From contig DAIQNR010000019.1 in the NCBI GenBank assembly GCA_036788295.1, positions 1 through 64,000 on the forward strand: a stretch of DNA of 64,000 nucleotides. Direction: 5' to 3'. The translations under genes and the position numbers were made by a program. The stretch comes from JAHQVK01 sp036788295. Its GTDB lineage: Bacteria > Myxococcota > Kuafuiibacteriia > Kuafuiibacteriales > Kuafuiibacteriaceae. The notes under the pieces are model-generated. The model saw nothing but the letters and a program-made list of their open reading frames with translations, was not told the origin of the DNA and searched no databases. Of the stretch, positions 49,301 to 60,088 are shown in pieces (the stretch's first letter is position 1; each line of letters begins with the position of its first letter).

Positions 49301-49935
49301 TCGTCGAGGCGGGGCAAGAGGTGGCGATGCTGCTGCTGCTCGACAGCCGGCTGCCGAAGGCGCCGCCTCTCACGAGCGAGGACCGGCTCCGGATGAAGCT
49401 CATCGACCTGCAGCGGAGCGGTCCGAGCTACGTGGTCGACTGGGGCAAGAGCCGGCTCGAGTGGGAGATGAAGCGAGCCCGCAAGCGGTTCTTTCCGGCC
49501 GAGGAGAACCTCCGCCCCACCCCCACATCCTTTCAGAACGAGGCGATCGAGGCCGCCCACTACCGGGCGCTCGAAAGATACGAGATGCGCCCCTTTCCCG
49601 GGCGAACGGTGCTGTTCCGCCCCAAACTCAGCCCTGCCTACATCGTGGGTGAGGGTCGATGGATCAGCGACGAGAAGCGCTACATGTTCCACGACAACGG
49701 GTTTGGCCGGTACGCGCCGGACCTCGACGTCTACGAGACCCCCGGGGACCACGACTCGATGGTGCTCGAGCCCAACGTCCGGGTCATGGCCCGCCGCCTG
49801 AGGCGGTGCATCGAGCGGGCCGAGCAGGAGATCGAGGCCCGGGAGCAGGGCGAGGCTACCCCTCCGCGGGACCAGCGAGAGCTGGAGCTCGCCCGCTCGG
49901 TGCGTGGCCCTCGAGACTTCAGCGCGTCCCCGTGA
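43345..49935 (+). CDS. Type I polyketide synthase, KS-AT-KR-DH-ACP-TE
   Basis: 2196 residues. The KS has Cys185, His321 and His361. The AT has GHSLGE (Ser634) with VPAH (731-734) at the usual HAFH/YASH position, so malonyl is likely but not certain. The KR (about 1170-1370) has TGGLGGLG, Ser1329 and Tyr1342. Unusually, a dehydratase hot-dog region follows it (about 1420-1700) with His1429 in DQHRTKGGDPVLPG and Asp1598 in HPALVDIATG. The ACP has GGHSL (Ser1813). A thioesterase follows with GGFSGGG (Ser1973) and His2136 in GDHDSM. With the NRPS it would extend the formylglycyl unit by one ketide, reduce and dehydrate it, and release the chain. The ATG at 43345 starts directly before the KS; the PPTase gene overlaps the stop. 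Confidence 0.9.
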   Translation: MASNEEQEITENDVAIIGMAARLPGARNIEAFWENLRDGVESVRRYTEQELLDAGESPEALRDPNYVPCGAPLQDLELFDGEFFGFSPKESAILDPQHRHFLEVAWEALENAGHPPDRFPGSVAIYGGVGMGAYFMFNVLTNAELIDSVGMFLLRHTGNDKDFLVTRVAYLLDLKGPAIGVQTACSTSLVATHMAAQALLNGECDMALAGGVTIELPHNRGYHFKDGEILSPDGHCHAFDHRSQGTIFGSGAGVVVLRRAQDAIEDGDHIHALIKGSAINNDGASKVGYLAPSVDGQAASMTEAYDIAGISPETIDYVECHGTGTFMGDPIEVSALTQAFRKSTSKKGFCRIGSVKTNIGHLDTAAGVASLIKASLALQHRQMPPTLNFEKPNPNIDFESSPFSVNDRLTPWERRGHPRRAAVNSLGVGGTNAHVVLEEPPPRAPSPPSARDLQLLVLSARSRKAVDAGAQRLADHLERHPEQPLPDVAFTLAAGRRAFEHRRVVAVRDRDEAVRLLRDNDRQRVFTHARVGDDPGVVFMMPGGGAQYAAMGHGLYDSEPVFRENVDRGLSTLQKKHGIDLRPYLFPASSDRAAADKELSRIALQLPAIFIVSYAMAKLLESWDIRPAALIGHSLGENTAACLAEVFEYEQALGLVTLRGALMERIKGGGVTTAQLGPEELAPRLEELGLDLAGVNAPGLCIVSGPVSALELLERRLEAQEVDVRRVNVPVPAHSRMFDSILGEFRDYLGTMRLSKPKIPIISNHTGDWLTDEEATSPDYWVSHLRHTVRFADGMAKLLEDRSRIYLECGPGRILSSLARAQPGADAALPAISSMRHPDHDVSDPTWFLTTIGRLWAAGAPLDLERLWEGEGRQRVQLPTYAFQHGRYWIEPGAGARPSIDANRPTKFSDLDDFFYRPVWAGAPPIDPSEDTHRHTWLLFMDPSGLAESLAGRLRARGDTVITVDVGDAYHQANDHTYIVAPERGRESYDSLVQDLLASGKAPDRIVHMWLATGEGRVRRGSSQFLTHSQYGFYSLLFLLQAVADADLPRPIDLVVVTTGGLAVREEQIPFFEKSLVAGPVKVGPREIEGLTARWVDVESLQKPTLLELLPVAPLQRLAERPSHATVPGLVNLLEREVLGRPENGVFAWRGGERYVESYRSSRVKPRAAGPKLKRGGCYLVTGGLGGLGLTFAQHLASRYAARLVLTGRTALPARESWDGWLRERGMDDRTSRRILRIRALEQAGADVMVAELDITDIETLREVVDRAEARFGRIDGVLHAAGVVRDELLQMKTQMSVEDVFGPKVHGTMVLQSVFENRDLDFMLLFSSTSTVLAPAGQVDYVAANQFLDAFAHHKSQAGLNVVSVKWGIWNEVGLAAETIKSSLEGGASESRTPIGLPLLDAKVGAEQGATVLTALYAPDTHWVLDQHRTKGGDPVLPGTGYLELAAEAVEAFGHKKAFDIENLFFLRPLHVADGEAKEVRVELERTPSGFDLEIRGRRTVKGKEGWELHAQCSLLLGGVPGARPIDVAALEARCGRVESSPEGASSPQSVHLGFGARWFNLRRAAYGAGEAVARLSLPDAFAEEASSYRLHPALVDIATGFAMHLIPGYDAATLWVPVSYQRVRYHRPLPAEIVSWVRLRKSSGGPVATFDVVLAEPSGRVCVEVDQFSVKRLDGKVDFAVASDPSAAEFRVDQRGGRQLSPAEEQLLRNMEQGILPAEGIEALERVLSPPLRPETVVSSMPLDQLVRQQEQLSARVTESGSTKFDRPDLDSEYVEPRDDVERTIVGFWEELLGVNQVGVNDSFFDLGGHSLIAVRLFAKIRQAYSVDYPISILFEAPTVERCASMIKEALGAQASPATGPANGAANGAAEGPASAPSRPGLRYIHLVPMHKGEGGPKRPFFLVAGMFGNVLNLGHLANLIGADRPFYGLQARGLFGDAEPHETFEEAARDYIGELRQVQPDGPYLLGGFSGGGLTAWEMALQLVEAGQEVAMLLLLDSRLPKAPPLTSEDRLRMKLIDLQRSGPSYVVDWGKSRLEWEMKRARKRFFPAEENLRPTPTSFQNEAIEAAHYRALERYEMRPFPGRTVLFRPKLSPAYIVGEGRWISDEKRYMFHDNGFGRYAPDLDVYETPGDHDSMVLEPNVRVMARRLRRCIERAEQEIEAREQGEATPPRDQRELELARSVRGPRDFSASP

Positions 49936-50594
49936 CCCCGGCGGAGCTTCGCGACATCTCGGCCGCGGCGTCTTCGCTGCTCGGGCCCGGAGTTCGGGTC
50001 GCTGCCGCCGCCTGCGCCGGGCCGATCCCTCCGCTGTGGCCGCAGGAAGAAGCGGCGGTGGTGAACGCCGTGGACAAGCGGCGCCGGGAGTTCGCGGTGG
50101 GTCGAAACCTCGCTCGAACCCTCATCGCCGAGCTCGGATTCTCCCCCGCTCCCATCCCCCGGAGCGCCGATCGCTCGCCCGCTTGGCCAACCGGCGTCAC
50201 CGGGAGCATCACCCACACCGATGAGGTGGTGGTGGTCGCGGTGGCTCGGGCAACGGAAACCTCGGGTTTCGGGGTCGACATCGAGGGTTCAGGCCCACTC
50301 GATGAGGCCCTGTGGCCGTATGTTCTCACCCAGGAGGAAGTCGTCCGGCTCGGACCGGCACCGGGGCGCCTCGCCAAGGTGGTCTTTTCCGCCAAGGAGG
50401 CGTTCTACAAGGCGCAGCACCCCCACACCGGCGCGCTGCTCGACTTTCTCGACGTCGAGCTTTGCCTCGACGTCGAGACGCGACGTTTTGCGGTGTCGGT
50501 GCGCCACCCGGCCGGGGCGCTCCTCCCCGTGCCGCTGCCCCAAGGCGCCTGGGCCGAGGTCGGCGGCCATGTCCTCACCGCGGTGCGCTTTTGA
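49932..50594 (+). CDS. 4'-phosphopantetheinyl transferase (EntD/Sfp class)
   Basis: 220 residues from a GTG that overlaps the PKS stop (GTGA). Key motifs are GFGVDIEG (Mg-binding Asp/Glu) and FSAKEAFYKAQHP (Glu/Lys of the WxxKEA-type motif), with GSITHTDEV upstream as in EntD-type enzymes. It would install the phosphopantetheine arm on the NRPS and PKS carrier domains, so the operon encodes its own activating enzyme. Its 3' end overlaps the convergent glycosyltransferase gene by 20 nt. Confidence 0.93.
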   Translation: MTPAELRDISAAASSLLGPGVRVAAAACAGPIPPLWPQEEAAVVNAVDKRRREFAVGRNLARTLIAELGFSPAPIPRSADRSPAWPTGVTGSITHTDEVVVVAVARATETSGFGVDIEGSGPLDEALWPYVLTQEEVVRLGPAPGRLAKVVFSAKEAFYKAQHPHTGALLDFLDVELCLDVETRRFAVSVRHPAGALLPVPLPQGAWAEVGGHVLTAVRF

Positions 50595-51531
50595 AGGGTG
50601 AGAACTTGTGGGCAAGAAAATCGGCGAGGAATCGCTTGGGGTCGGCCCGAGGTTTTTGCTGTATCCTACGCCGCACTTCCCAGCTCGCTTGCCCGGCGAC
50701 GAGCGCGATGTCGGCGGCCTGGCGCCCGGCCCAGCCGAGGTGCTTGTCGTAGTATCGTCTTCGGGAGTCGAACCAGTAGCGGGAGCGGCGTTTGTCGGTC
50801 GAGTAGGCGCCGGTGCTCGCCGAACCCACGTGGGCCACCGATGCGGTCGGGACGTACCAGGTGGACCAGCCGGCCTGCTTCGCGCGAAGGCATAGGTCGG
50901 TCTCTTCGAAGTACAGAAAAAAGCCCTCGTCGAACAGCCCCACCTCGTCGAGCATCCTTCGGCGAAGGATCATCGACGCCCCGGCCGTCCAATCCACCTC
51001 CACCGGCGTCGAAGGCATGGGGAGGATGGGCACGACGTAGCGGGAGAGCAGCCGGCTCACGGGACCGAGGCGAAGGGTCGATTCGAGCTCGCTCGCGACG
51101 GACGGGAACCGAAACGCGGTCTCGTGCGGGCGCCCGTCGACCCCGTGCACGTAGCTTCCGGCGATCCCCACTTCGGGATGGGAGTCCATGAACTCGATCA
51201 AGGTTCGAATCGCCCCGTTTTCTGGGAAGGCATCCGAGTTCAGGAGGTATATGTAGTCGGGCGGGTCGTCGCTGGCCAGACCGAGCCGGATGGCAAAGTT
51301 GTTGCCGAAACCGAACCCACCGTTGTGACCGGATTCGACGAGCTCGACCCTTTGGCCCCACGGCTCGGCGTCGAGCCTGGCCCGCATGCGCAGATGGGAT
51401 CCGTCCCTCGAGTCGTTGTCCACGATGATGACCCGAGACGATAGCCCCGCGAGTTCGGGCATCAGGGCCGCCACCGCGTCGATCGTCATGTCTGGGGTCT
51501 TGTAGTTGATGGTGATGGCGAGGAGTTTCAT
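50575..51531 (-). CDS. Family 2 glycosyltransferase (rhamnosyltransferase-like)
   Basis: 318 residues, GT-A fold. The start MKLLAITINYKTPDMT, RVIIVDNDSRDGS, a metal-site LLNSDAFPENG and the acceptor-side motif EVGLFDEGFFLYFEETDLCLRA are typical of GT2 rhamnosyl/glycosyl transferases of surface polysaccharides. No membrane helix is seen. It lies 8 nt from the upstream SDR gene. It could belong to the polysaccharide locus at 33-37 kb or glycosylate the natural product; sequence does not decide. Confidence 0.88.
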   Translation of the reverse strand: MKLLAITINYKTPDMTIDAVAALMPELAGLSSRVIIVDNDSRDGSHLRMRARLDAEPWGQRVELVESGHNGGFGFGNNFAIRLGLASDDPPDYIYLLNSDAFPENGAIRTLIEFMDSHPEVGIAGSYVHGVDGRPHETAFRFPSVASELESTLRLGPVSRLLSRYVVPILPMPSTPVEVDWTAGASMILRRRMLDEVGLFDEGFFLYFEETDLCLRAKQAGWSTWYVPTASVAHVGSASTGAYSTDKRRSRYWFDSRRRYYDKHLGWAGRQAADIALVAGQASWEVRRRIQQKPRADPKRFLADFLAHKFSPFKSAPR

Positions 51532-51539
51532 GGCCAGTC

Positions 51540-52424
51540 TCAGGGTTCGGAGAGGGTCCGGCCTTCTTCGAGCAGCGAAGCGCGAACCCCTTCTCGGTAG
51601 CTTGGATGGCGGAGCGGACCAATCAGGCCCTCTCGAAACAGCGAGCGGCACCTCTTTCCCCCGAGCCTGAGCTCGATCGCCTCGCTGGACATCTTCTGCC
51701 TGGCCTCGTCGAGCGGCAGCAGCTCCGGAGGCGCGACGCCCAGGAGCCGAGCGGTGTAGGCGGCGACCTCGGCGGTGGGCACCGGCGCCTCGTCGGTGGC
51801 GACCACCCGGGGCGGAGGAGCGTCGGCGAGCGCGACGGCCACCAGCAGCCGAGCGAGGTCCTCGCGATGGATTCGGCTCGTAGGGGGCCCATCTTCGAAC
51901 AGCACGAGCGAGCGGTCCTCGATGCGCGGGGCGAGGGTTCTGCCTGGTCCGTAGATGCCCGCGATCCGGACCACGTGCACCGGGCCGGGCGCGTGGTCGA
52001 GCAGCGCGGTCTCGTAGGCGAGGCGGGCCGTGCCCAGGCGGCCGCGCGGACCGGCCGGGCTGTTTTCGTCCACCCACTCCTCGTGCTCGGGCGGCGCGAA
52101 CACCCCCGTGGTCGAACCGTAGACCACCCGGTCCACCCCACGGGGCAGAGCGGCCATGACCCGGCCCGCGTCGTCCTCCGGGACCTCGCCCGAGGGCGGG
52201 GGCGCGAGGTGGATGAGGCGAACGGCTCCGTCGAGCGCGGCCCGCAGCCGCCCCAGGTCTCGGGTGTCCGCCACCCGAGGTGCGACCGCGTCGCCCCCAG
52301 CGGCGGCGAGCGCCAGGACCGGGGCTTCCCTCCGGCCGATCGCGATCACCTCGTGACCGGCGCGGACCAGGTCCAAGGTGACGGCGCGGCCGGTATAGCC
52401 CGCTCCGAGGACGGCGATTCGCAT
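51540..52424 (-). CDS. NAD(P)-dependent SDR-family epimerase/dehydratase-like protein (atypical)
   Basis: 294 residues with an N-terminal Rossmann fold (GAGYTGRAV). The extended-SDR active site expects YxxxK; here the region reads RLAYETALLDHA, so the Lys is not in place, as in the atypical SDR5 subgroup. Other motifs are VVYGSTTGVFA and RIAGIYGPGR. It is transcribed with the glycosyltransferase gene and starts a divergent intergenic region. The substrate is unknown. Confidence 0.75.
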   Translation of the reverse strand: MRIAVLGAGYTGRAVTLDLVRAGHEVIAIGRREAPVLALAAAGGDAVAPRVADTRDLGRLRAALDGAVRLIHLAPPPSGEVPEDDAGRVMAALPRGVDRVVYGSTTGVFAPPEHEEWVDENSPAGPRGRLGTARLAYETALLDHAPGPVHVVRIAGIYGPGRTLAPRIEDRSLVLFEDGPPTSRIHREDLARLLVAVALADAPPPRVVATDEAPVPTAEVAAYTARLLGVAPPELLPLDEARQKMSSEAIELRLGGKRCRSLFREGLIGPLRHPSYREGVRASLLEEGRTLSEP

Positions 52425-52448
52425 CGGCCAAAGGATAGCAGATGGGAC

Positions 52449-52460
52449 GACCGAACGGTC
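52449..52460. promoter_or_regulatory. Short inverted repeat, possible operator
   Basis: GACCG-AA-CGGTC between the divergent SDR and amylase genes. The form is like operators of TetR-type regulators, but the site is short and no regulator gene is nearby. Confidence 0.3.
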
Positions 52461-52517
52461 AGTGGGGGTGAGCGAGCCGAGCGCCGCTGGAGTCTTCGGC
52501 CGGGAGTTTCCCGGTCA

Positions 52518-52523
52518 TTGACA
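52518..52523 (+). promoter_or_regulatory. Perfect TTGACA hexamer upstream of the amylase gene
   Basis: TTGACA lies 85 nt before the ATG at 52609. The hexamer 17 nt downstream (TTGGGT) is a poor -10, so only the -35 is well supported. Confidence 0.3.
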
Positions 52524-52608
52524 GGTCTCGTGACTCTCGCTTGGGTGTCGACCCCACCCGCGGCGCCCGTCAACCGAGCGGCACGGCGGTCCTCCTGGAG
52601 AAGTCCCC

Positions 52609-54435
52609 ATGCTCGAACGTCCCCCGTTTTTTGGCCTCGTCGCGGTCTTGGCCGCCCTGTATGCGTGCGGAGACCCCGCCGATCCCGTCAATGGAGACGG
52701 AGGCGCGGCGGACGTCGGCGTCGATGCGGACGGGGGCCGGGAGCCGGACGCGGGATCGGGCTCCGACCTCGGAGTGGACCCCGGCGGCCGCGTGGTGCCG
52801 GTTGGCGCATCCTTTGCGCCAGGTACCGTCGTTCGAGACGCGTACACCGGTGCCACCGCCCAAGTCGCCGAGGACCGCACGGTCCGGCTCGCCCCGGGAC
52901 CGGAGGGGGTGGTGCTCCTCGAGGCTGCGGGCGCGGTGCCGCTCCCGTTCGTCTGGGACAACGCGATTGTCTATTTCGTCATCACCGATCGGTTTTTCAA
53001 CGGTGACCCGAGCAACGATGGCGCGCACGGCCGGAGCTTCGACGGCATGCCGACGGTCGGGACCTTTCATGGGGGAGACCTGAAAGGAATCGTGGACCGG
53101 CTCGACCACATCGAAGCGCTCGGAGCCAACGCCCTGTGGATCACGGCCCCCTTCGAGCAGGTGCACGGCTACGTCGGGGGCGGCGGGGGTCGCTTTCCCC
53201 ACTTCGCCTACGCCGGCTACTGGGCGCTCGACTTCACCCGGCTCGACGGGGCCTTTGGCACCCCCGACGATCTTCGGTCCTTGGTCCGCGAGGCCCACCA
53301 ACGAGGCATTCGCGTCGTGCTCGACGTGGTGATGAACCACCCCGGCTACGCGACCCTGCCCGAGATCGACGCCTACTTCCCGGAGGCGCTGCGCCGAACC
53401 GACTGGCGGCAATGGCGACCGGGCCCTGGAGAGGACTGGAACCGCTTCAACGAGCTCTTCATCGACTTCGATCACCCCTCGTGGGCCAACTGGTGGGGGC
53501 GGGACTGGGTTCGGGCCGGCCTCCCCGGCTACGACGCTCCTGGCTCCGGCGACCTCCGTCGCTCGCTCGCCTCCTTGCCCGACTTCAAGACGGAGGCGTT
53601 CTTTCCGACCAGCGGCCTGCCCCCGATGATCGCGGCCAAGGCGGACACCGCCGCGACCGTCCAGTCCGGGTTCACCGTCCGCCAGTACCTCATCGATTGG
53701 CTGACCGCTTGGGTTCGCGAGTACGGCATCGACGGGTTTCGATGCGACACCGTGAAACACGTCGAGCTGGATGCATGGCGAGAGCTCAAGTCGGCGGGCG
53801 TCGCCGCGCTGCGCGCGTTCAAGGAGGCAAACCCGTCGGAGGCCATCGACGACCTCGACTTCTGGATGGTGGGTGAGGTTTTCCCCCACGGCGTCGAAAA
53901 GGACGCCTACTACACGGAGGGCGGGTTCGACTCCCTCCTGAACTTCGAGTTCCAGCCCAGGGCTCTCGAGCTGTCGAGAAGTCCATCGGCGCTCGAGCCG
54001 CTCCACGTTCGCTACGCGAGCCTCATCAACGGCGACCCCGAGTTCAACGTGCTGACGTACATCTCGTCGCACGACACCTATCTCTTCTCCGACCGAGCCC
54101 AGGGGGACCTCTCCCGGCAGCGAGGCGTAGCCACCGCGCTGATGAGCCTCCCCGGTGGGGTCCAGATCTTCTACGGGGACGAGACCGCTCGGGCGGCGGG
54201 CCCGAATGAGGGGGACGACACCGCGGGCACCCGCTCGGACATGAACTGGGAGGGTTTCGACGAGGCGACGCTCGCGCACTGGCAGCGGCTCGGACAGTTT
54301 CGGCGCCGACACCCCGCGGTCGCCGCCGGGGTCCACGAGACCCTCGCCCAGGATGCCGGGGTCTATGTGTTTCGAAGGAGCCTCGAGCGCGCGGGCGCGC
54401 GCGACGAGGTCGTAATCGCCCTGTTCGGGCCTTGA
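52609..54435 (+). CDS. GH13 alpha-amylase lipoprotein
   Basis: 608 residues. The signal ends in ALYAC (lipobox), then an Asp/Gly-rich linker. The GH13 (beta/alpha)8 barrel starts at NAIVYFVITDRFFNGDP. Catalytic residues are the nucleophile Asp in GFRCDTVKHV, the acid Glu in MVGEVFPHG and the stabilising Asp in YISSHDTYLF; region I VVLDVVMNH is also present. It ends soon after the barrel and lacks an obvious all-beta C-terminal domain. It should cut alpha-1,4-glucans and is anchored in the envelope. It is followed by the pullulanase-like gene across 98 nt rich in hairpins. Confidence 0.88.
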   Translation: MLERPPFFGLVAVLAALYACGDPADPVNGDGGAADVGVDADGGREPDAGSGSDLGVDPGGRVVPVGASFAPGTVVRDAYTGATAQVAEDRTVRLAPGPEGVVLLEAAGAVPLPFVWDNAIVYFVITDRFFNGDPSNDGAHGRSFDGMPTVGTFHGGDLKGIVDRLDHIEALGANALWITAPFEQVHGYVGGGGGRFPHFAYAGYWALDFTRLDGAFGTPDDLRSLVREAHQRGIRVVLDVVMNHPGYATLPEIDAYFPEALRRTDWRQWRPGPGEDWNRFNELFIDFDHPSWANWWGRDWVRAGLPGYDAPGSGDLRRSLASLPDFKTEAFFPTSGLPPMIAAKADTAATVQSGFTVRQYLIDWLTAWVREYGIDGFRCDTVKHVELDAWRELKSAGVAALRAFKEANPSEAIDDLDFWMVGEVFPHGVEKDAYYTEGGFDSLLNFEFQPRALELSRSPSALEPLHVRYASLINGDPEFNVLTYISSHDTYLFSDRAQGDLSRQRGVATALMSLPGGVQIFYGDETARAAGPNEGDDTAGTRSDMNWEGFDEATLAHWQRLGQFRRRHPAVAAGVHETLAQDAGVYVFRRSLERAGARDEVVIALFGP

Positions 54436-54441
54436 CTGGAG

Positions 54442-54519
54442 CCGGGCGGTAGCCCGGGCTCGATGAGGCGGACCGGGCTGCCCGGTCCCGCCATCGTGAG
54501 GTACGCAGGCTCAGCCTGC
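54442..54519 (+). terminator. Cluster of three small hairpins between amylase and pullulanase genes
   Basis: Stems CCGGGC-GGTA-GCCCGG (54442-54457), GGACCGGG-CTG-CCCGGTCC (54470-54488) and GCAGGC-TCA-GCCTGC (54505-54519). No T-tract follows, so these may instead stabilise or attenuate the transcript. A strong ribosome-binding site (GGGGAGGAG, 54521-54529) follows directly. Confidence 0.4.
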
Positions 54520-54533
54520 AGGGGAGGAGATGG

Positions 54534-58060
<3,527 letters not shown>

Positions 58061-58064
<4 letters not shown>

Positions 58065-59886
58065 CGCCGCTCTTCGGATAGGACCACGAACGCGAAACCT
58101 CGGCCGTCGAGGCCAGCGAACTCGAGGCCGTCGGCGCCGACCGCCGGCGGCGCCTCGAGCCCCTCCGACAGACCCACCTTCGCCACCCGGCCCCCGACGC
58201 CTTTCACCGCGAACGGCCCCGTCCGCTCCTCGTGAAAGTTCACCACATACAGGATCGAATCCGATTCGCCGGTGCGGAGAAACCCGGTCGTGCCGCGGCC
58301 GCCGCCTTCGACTCGAACCGGCTCGAGGCCCCCGTAGCGCAAGGCGGGCTCATCGCGGCGGTAGGCGATGAGCCGCTGGTACAGACGCCACAAGGACGTG
58401 TCGTCGGATCTTTGGGCCGCCACCGAGACGCCGTCCCGCTCCTGGGAAACGCGCCACGGAGTCGCCGCCGTGGTGAACCCAAACCCTGGGCCGCTGTCGT
58501 CCCACCGCATCGGCGTGCGCTTGTCTTCGTCGGCGGCGGTCGGCCCGCCCCGCATGCCGATCTCCTCTCCATAGTAGACGAAGGGCGAACCGGGCAGGGC
58601 GAACAAGGTCGCCGCCGCGGGGCGGTTGCCGGCCTCGGCGTCGCCGAGCTGCCGCATCACCCTCGGCATGTCATGGTTGGTGAGAAACGGAGCGACGAAC
58701 TCGAGACTCGGGTAGACGTCGCGCAAGGTGGAGACCGCCTGCGACACCGAGGCCCGCAGCCCGTCTTTCGCCGCCTCGACGAGCGCCCCGGCTACGTCGA
58801 AGCCGAACGCGAGGTGGTACTCGTCGCCGTCTCCATAGTAGGGCGCGACGTTTTCGGCCGAAGTCCACGCCTCGGCTACGAGCACCGCCTCCGGGTGGGT
58901 ACGCGATAGTTCGGCCCGAATCCGTCTGGACAGGGCGTGGGTCGCCGCCGTGTCGGCCACCGTCCCGTCCTCGTCCTCGACNNNNNNNNNNNNNNNNNNN
59001 NNNNNNNNNNNNNNNNNNNNNNNNNNNNNNNNNNNNNNNNNNNNNNNNNNNNNNNNNNNNNNNNNNNNNNNNNNNNNNNNNTGGACAGGGCGTGGGTCGC
59101 CGCCGTGTCGGCCACCGTCCCGTCCTCGTCCTCGACCAGGTAGCGCACCGCATCGACCCGAAATCCATCCACCCCGCGCTGTAGCCAAAACCGCATCGAC
59201 TCCACCATGTGGCGTTCGACCTCGGCGTTGGCGAGGTTCCAATCCGGCATTCCGCTCCAGAAGATGCCGTAATAGTAGCCGCTGCCTCCATCATGCCACA
59301 GCTGGGTGGAGCCGTCCCACGGACGGACGAACCGAGGGTCGGGATTCGGCCGCCAGACGAAGAAGTCCCGGCGCGGATCCATCTGTCCCCGGCGCGACTC
59401 GAGGAACCAGGGGTGGCGTGCGGACGCGTGGTTGAGGACGAAGTCGATGATCACCCGGATCCCGCGGGCGTGCGCGGCCTCGATGAAGGCATCGAAATCG
59501 TCGAGCGTGCCGTAGTCGGGGTGGATCGCTCGGTCGTCGGTGACATCGTACCCGTGGTAGCTCGGCGAAGGGTGGATGGGCATCAGCCAAATGGCCTCGA
59601 TCCCGAGGTCGTCCGTCGTCGCTGGATCGCCGTCGGACAGCGCGTCGAGTCGCGCGGTGAGCCCGCGAAAGTCCCCGACCCCATCCCCATCCGAATCAGC
59701 GAAGCTCCGCACGAAGATCTCGTAGAACGTGGCGCCCTGCCACCATGACGGACGAGGCGATTCGGGCGGAGCGTCCCGGTCCGGCGCCCCTCGCTCGGAC
59801 GGTCGGGCCGTCGCCTCCGGGTCGGCATGGCGGCACCCGCCGAGCAGCAGCGCGCCGAAGAGGATCGTCGATCCGTGTCGATTCAT
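58061..59886 (-). CDS. GH13 alpha-amylase/glucosidase lipoprotein, split by an assembly gap
   Basis: The N-terminal part (59886 down to 59082) has a lipobox GALLLGGC, the barrel start FYEIFVRSFADSDGDGVGDF, IIDFVLNHAS and the nucleophile motif GFRVDAVRYL. The C-terminal part (58981 to 58061) has the acid Glu in LVAEAWTS, NHDMPR and a beta C-terminal domain. They are separated by 100 N at 58982-59081, and the 55 nt on each side are identical. Removing 155 nt (N plus one copy) leaves 1671 nt, a single open frame of 556 residues with all three catalytic residues; the frame does not join otherwise. It is therefore one intact gene, not a pseudogene. The substrate is probably maltooligosaccharides. 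Confidence 0.85.
58927..58981. repeat. 55-bp contig-end overlap, left copy
   Basis: Identical to 59082-59136 over 55 nt and directly abuts the N run. It looks like a de Bruijn assembler k-mer shared by two contig ends rather than biological duplication. Confidence 0.9.
58982..59081. other. Assembly gap of exactly 100 N
   Basis: A scaffolding placeholder. The two contig ends overlap by 55 bp, so there is probably no missing sequence. Confidence 0.98.
59082..59136. repeat. 55-bp contig-end overlap, right copy
   Basis: Second copy of the 55-nt sequence at 58927-58981, starting at the first base after the N run. Confidence 0.9.
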
Positions 59887-59950
59887 GCCCCAACCCTGAG
59901 GCAGACTCGGCGCGGGGGCTACCCTCCATTGAGCCGGGCCTCGGGCGTCC

Positions 59951-60053
59951 CGAGCGCGATTCCCGCGCTCGAAGGGCTCCGAAAGCGAAAAAAAGCAAAA
60001 AACGACGTTCCGCTCTCGTGACTCATCGGTTAGACACGCTCCCCGGGGGGAGC
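59951..60053. promoter_or_regulatory. Divergent control region with two inverted repeats and an A-tract
   Basis: Between the divergent GH13 lipoprotein and glucodextranase-C-like genes. CGAGCGCG-ATTCC-CGCGCTCG (59951-59971) and GCTCCCC-GG-GGGGAGC (60038-60053) are perfect inverted repeats. Between them is an A-rich tract (about 59981-60003) that stands out in this GC-rich DNA and may bend DNA or act as an UP element. Candidate operators for a shared regulator of the locus; none is identified. Confidence 0.4.
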
Positions 60054-60088
60054 GAGGGGCCCGGACCGGGTCCGCCGCCGATACACAC

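Noticed and set aside
58927..59136. Direct repeat as a transposon target site or recombination repeat
   Set aside because: 55 bp is far longer than usual target-site duplications, and the copies abut the artificial gap exactly.
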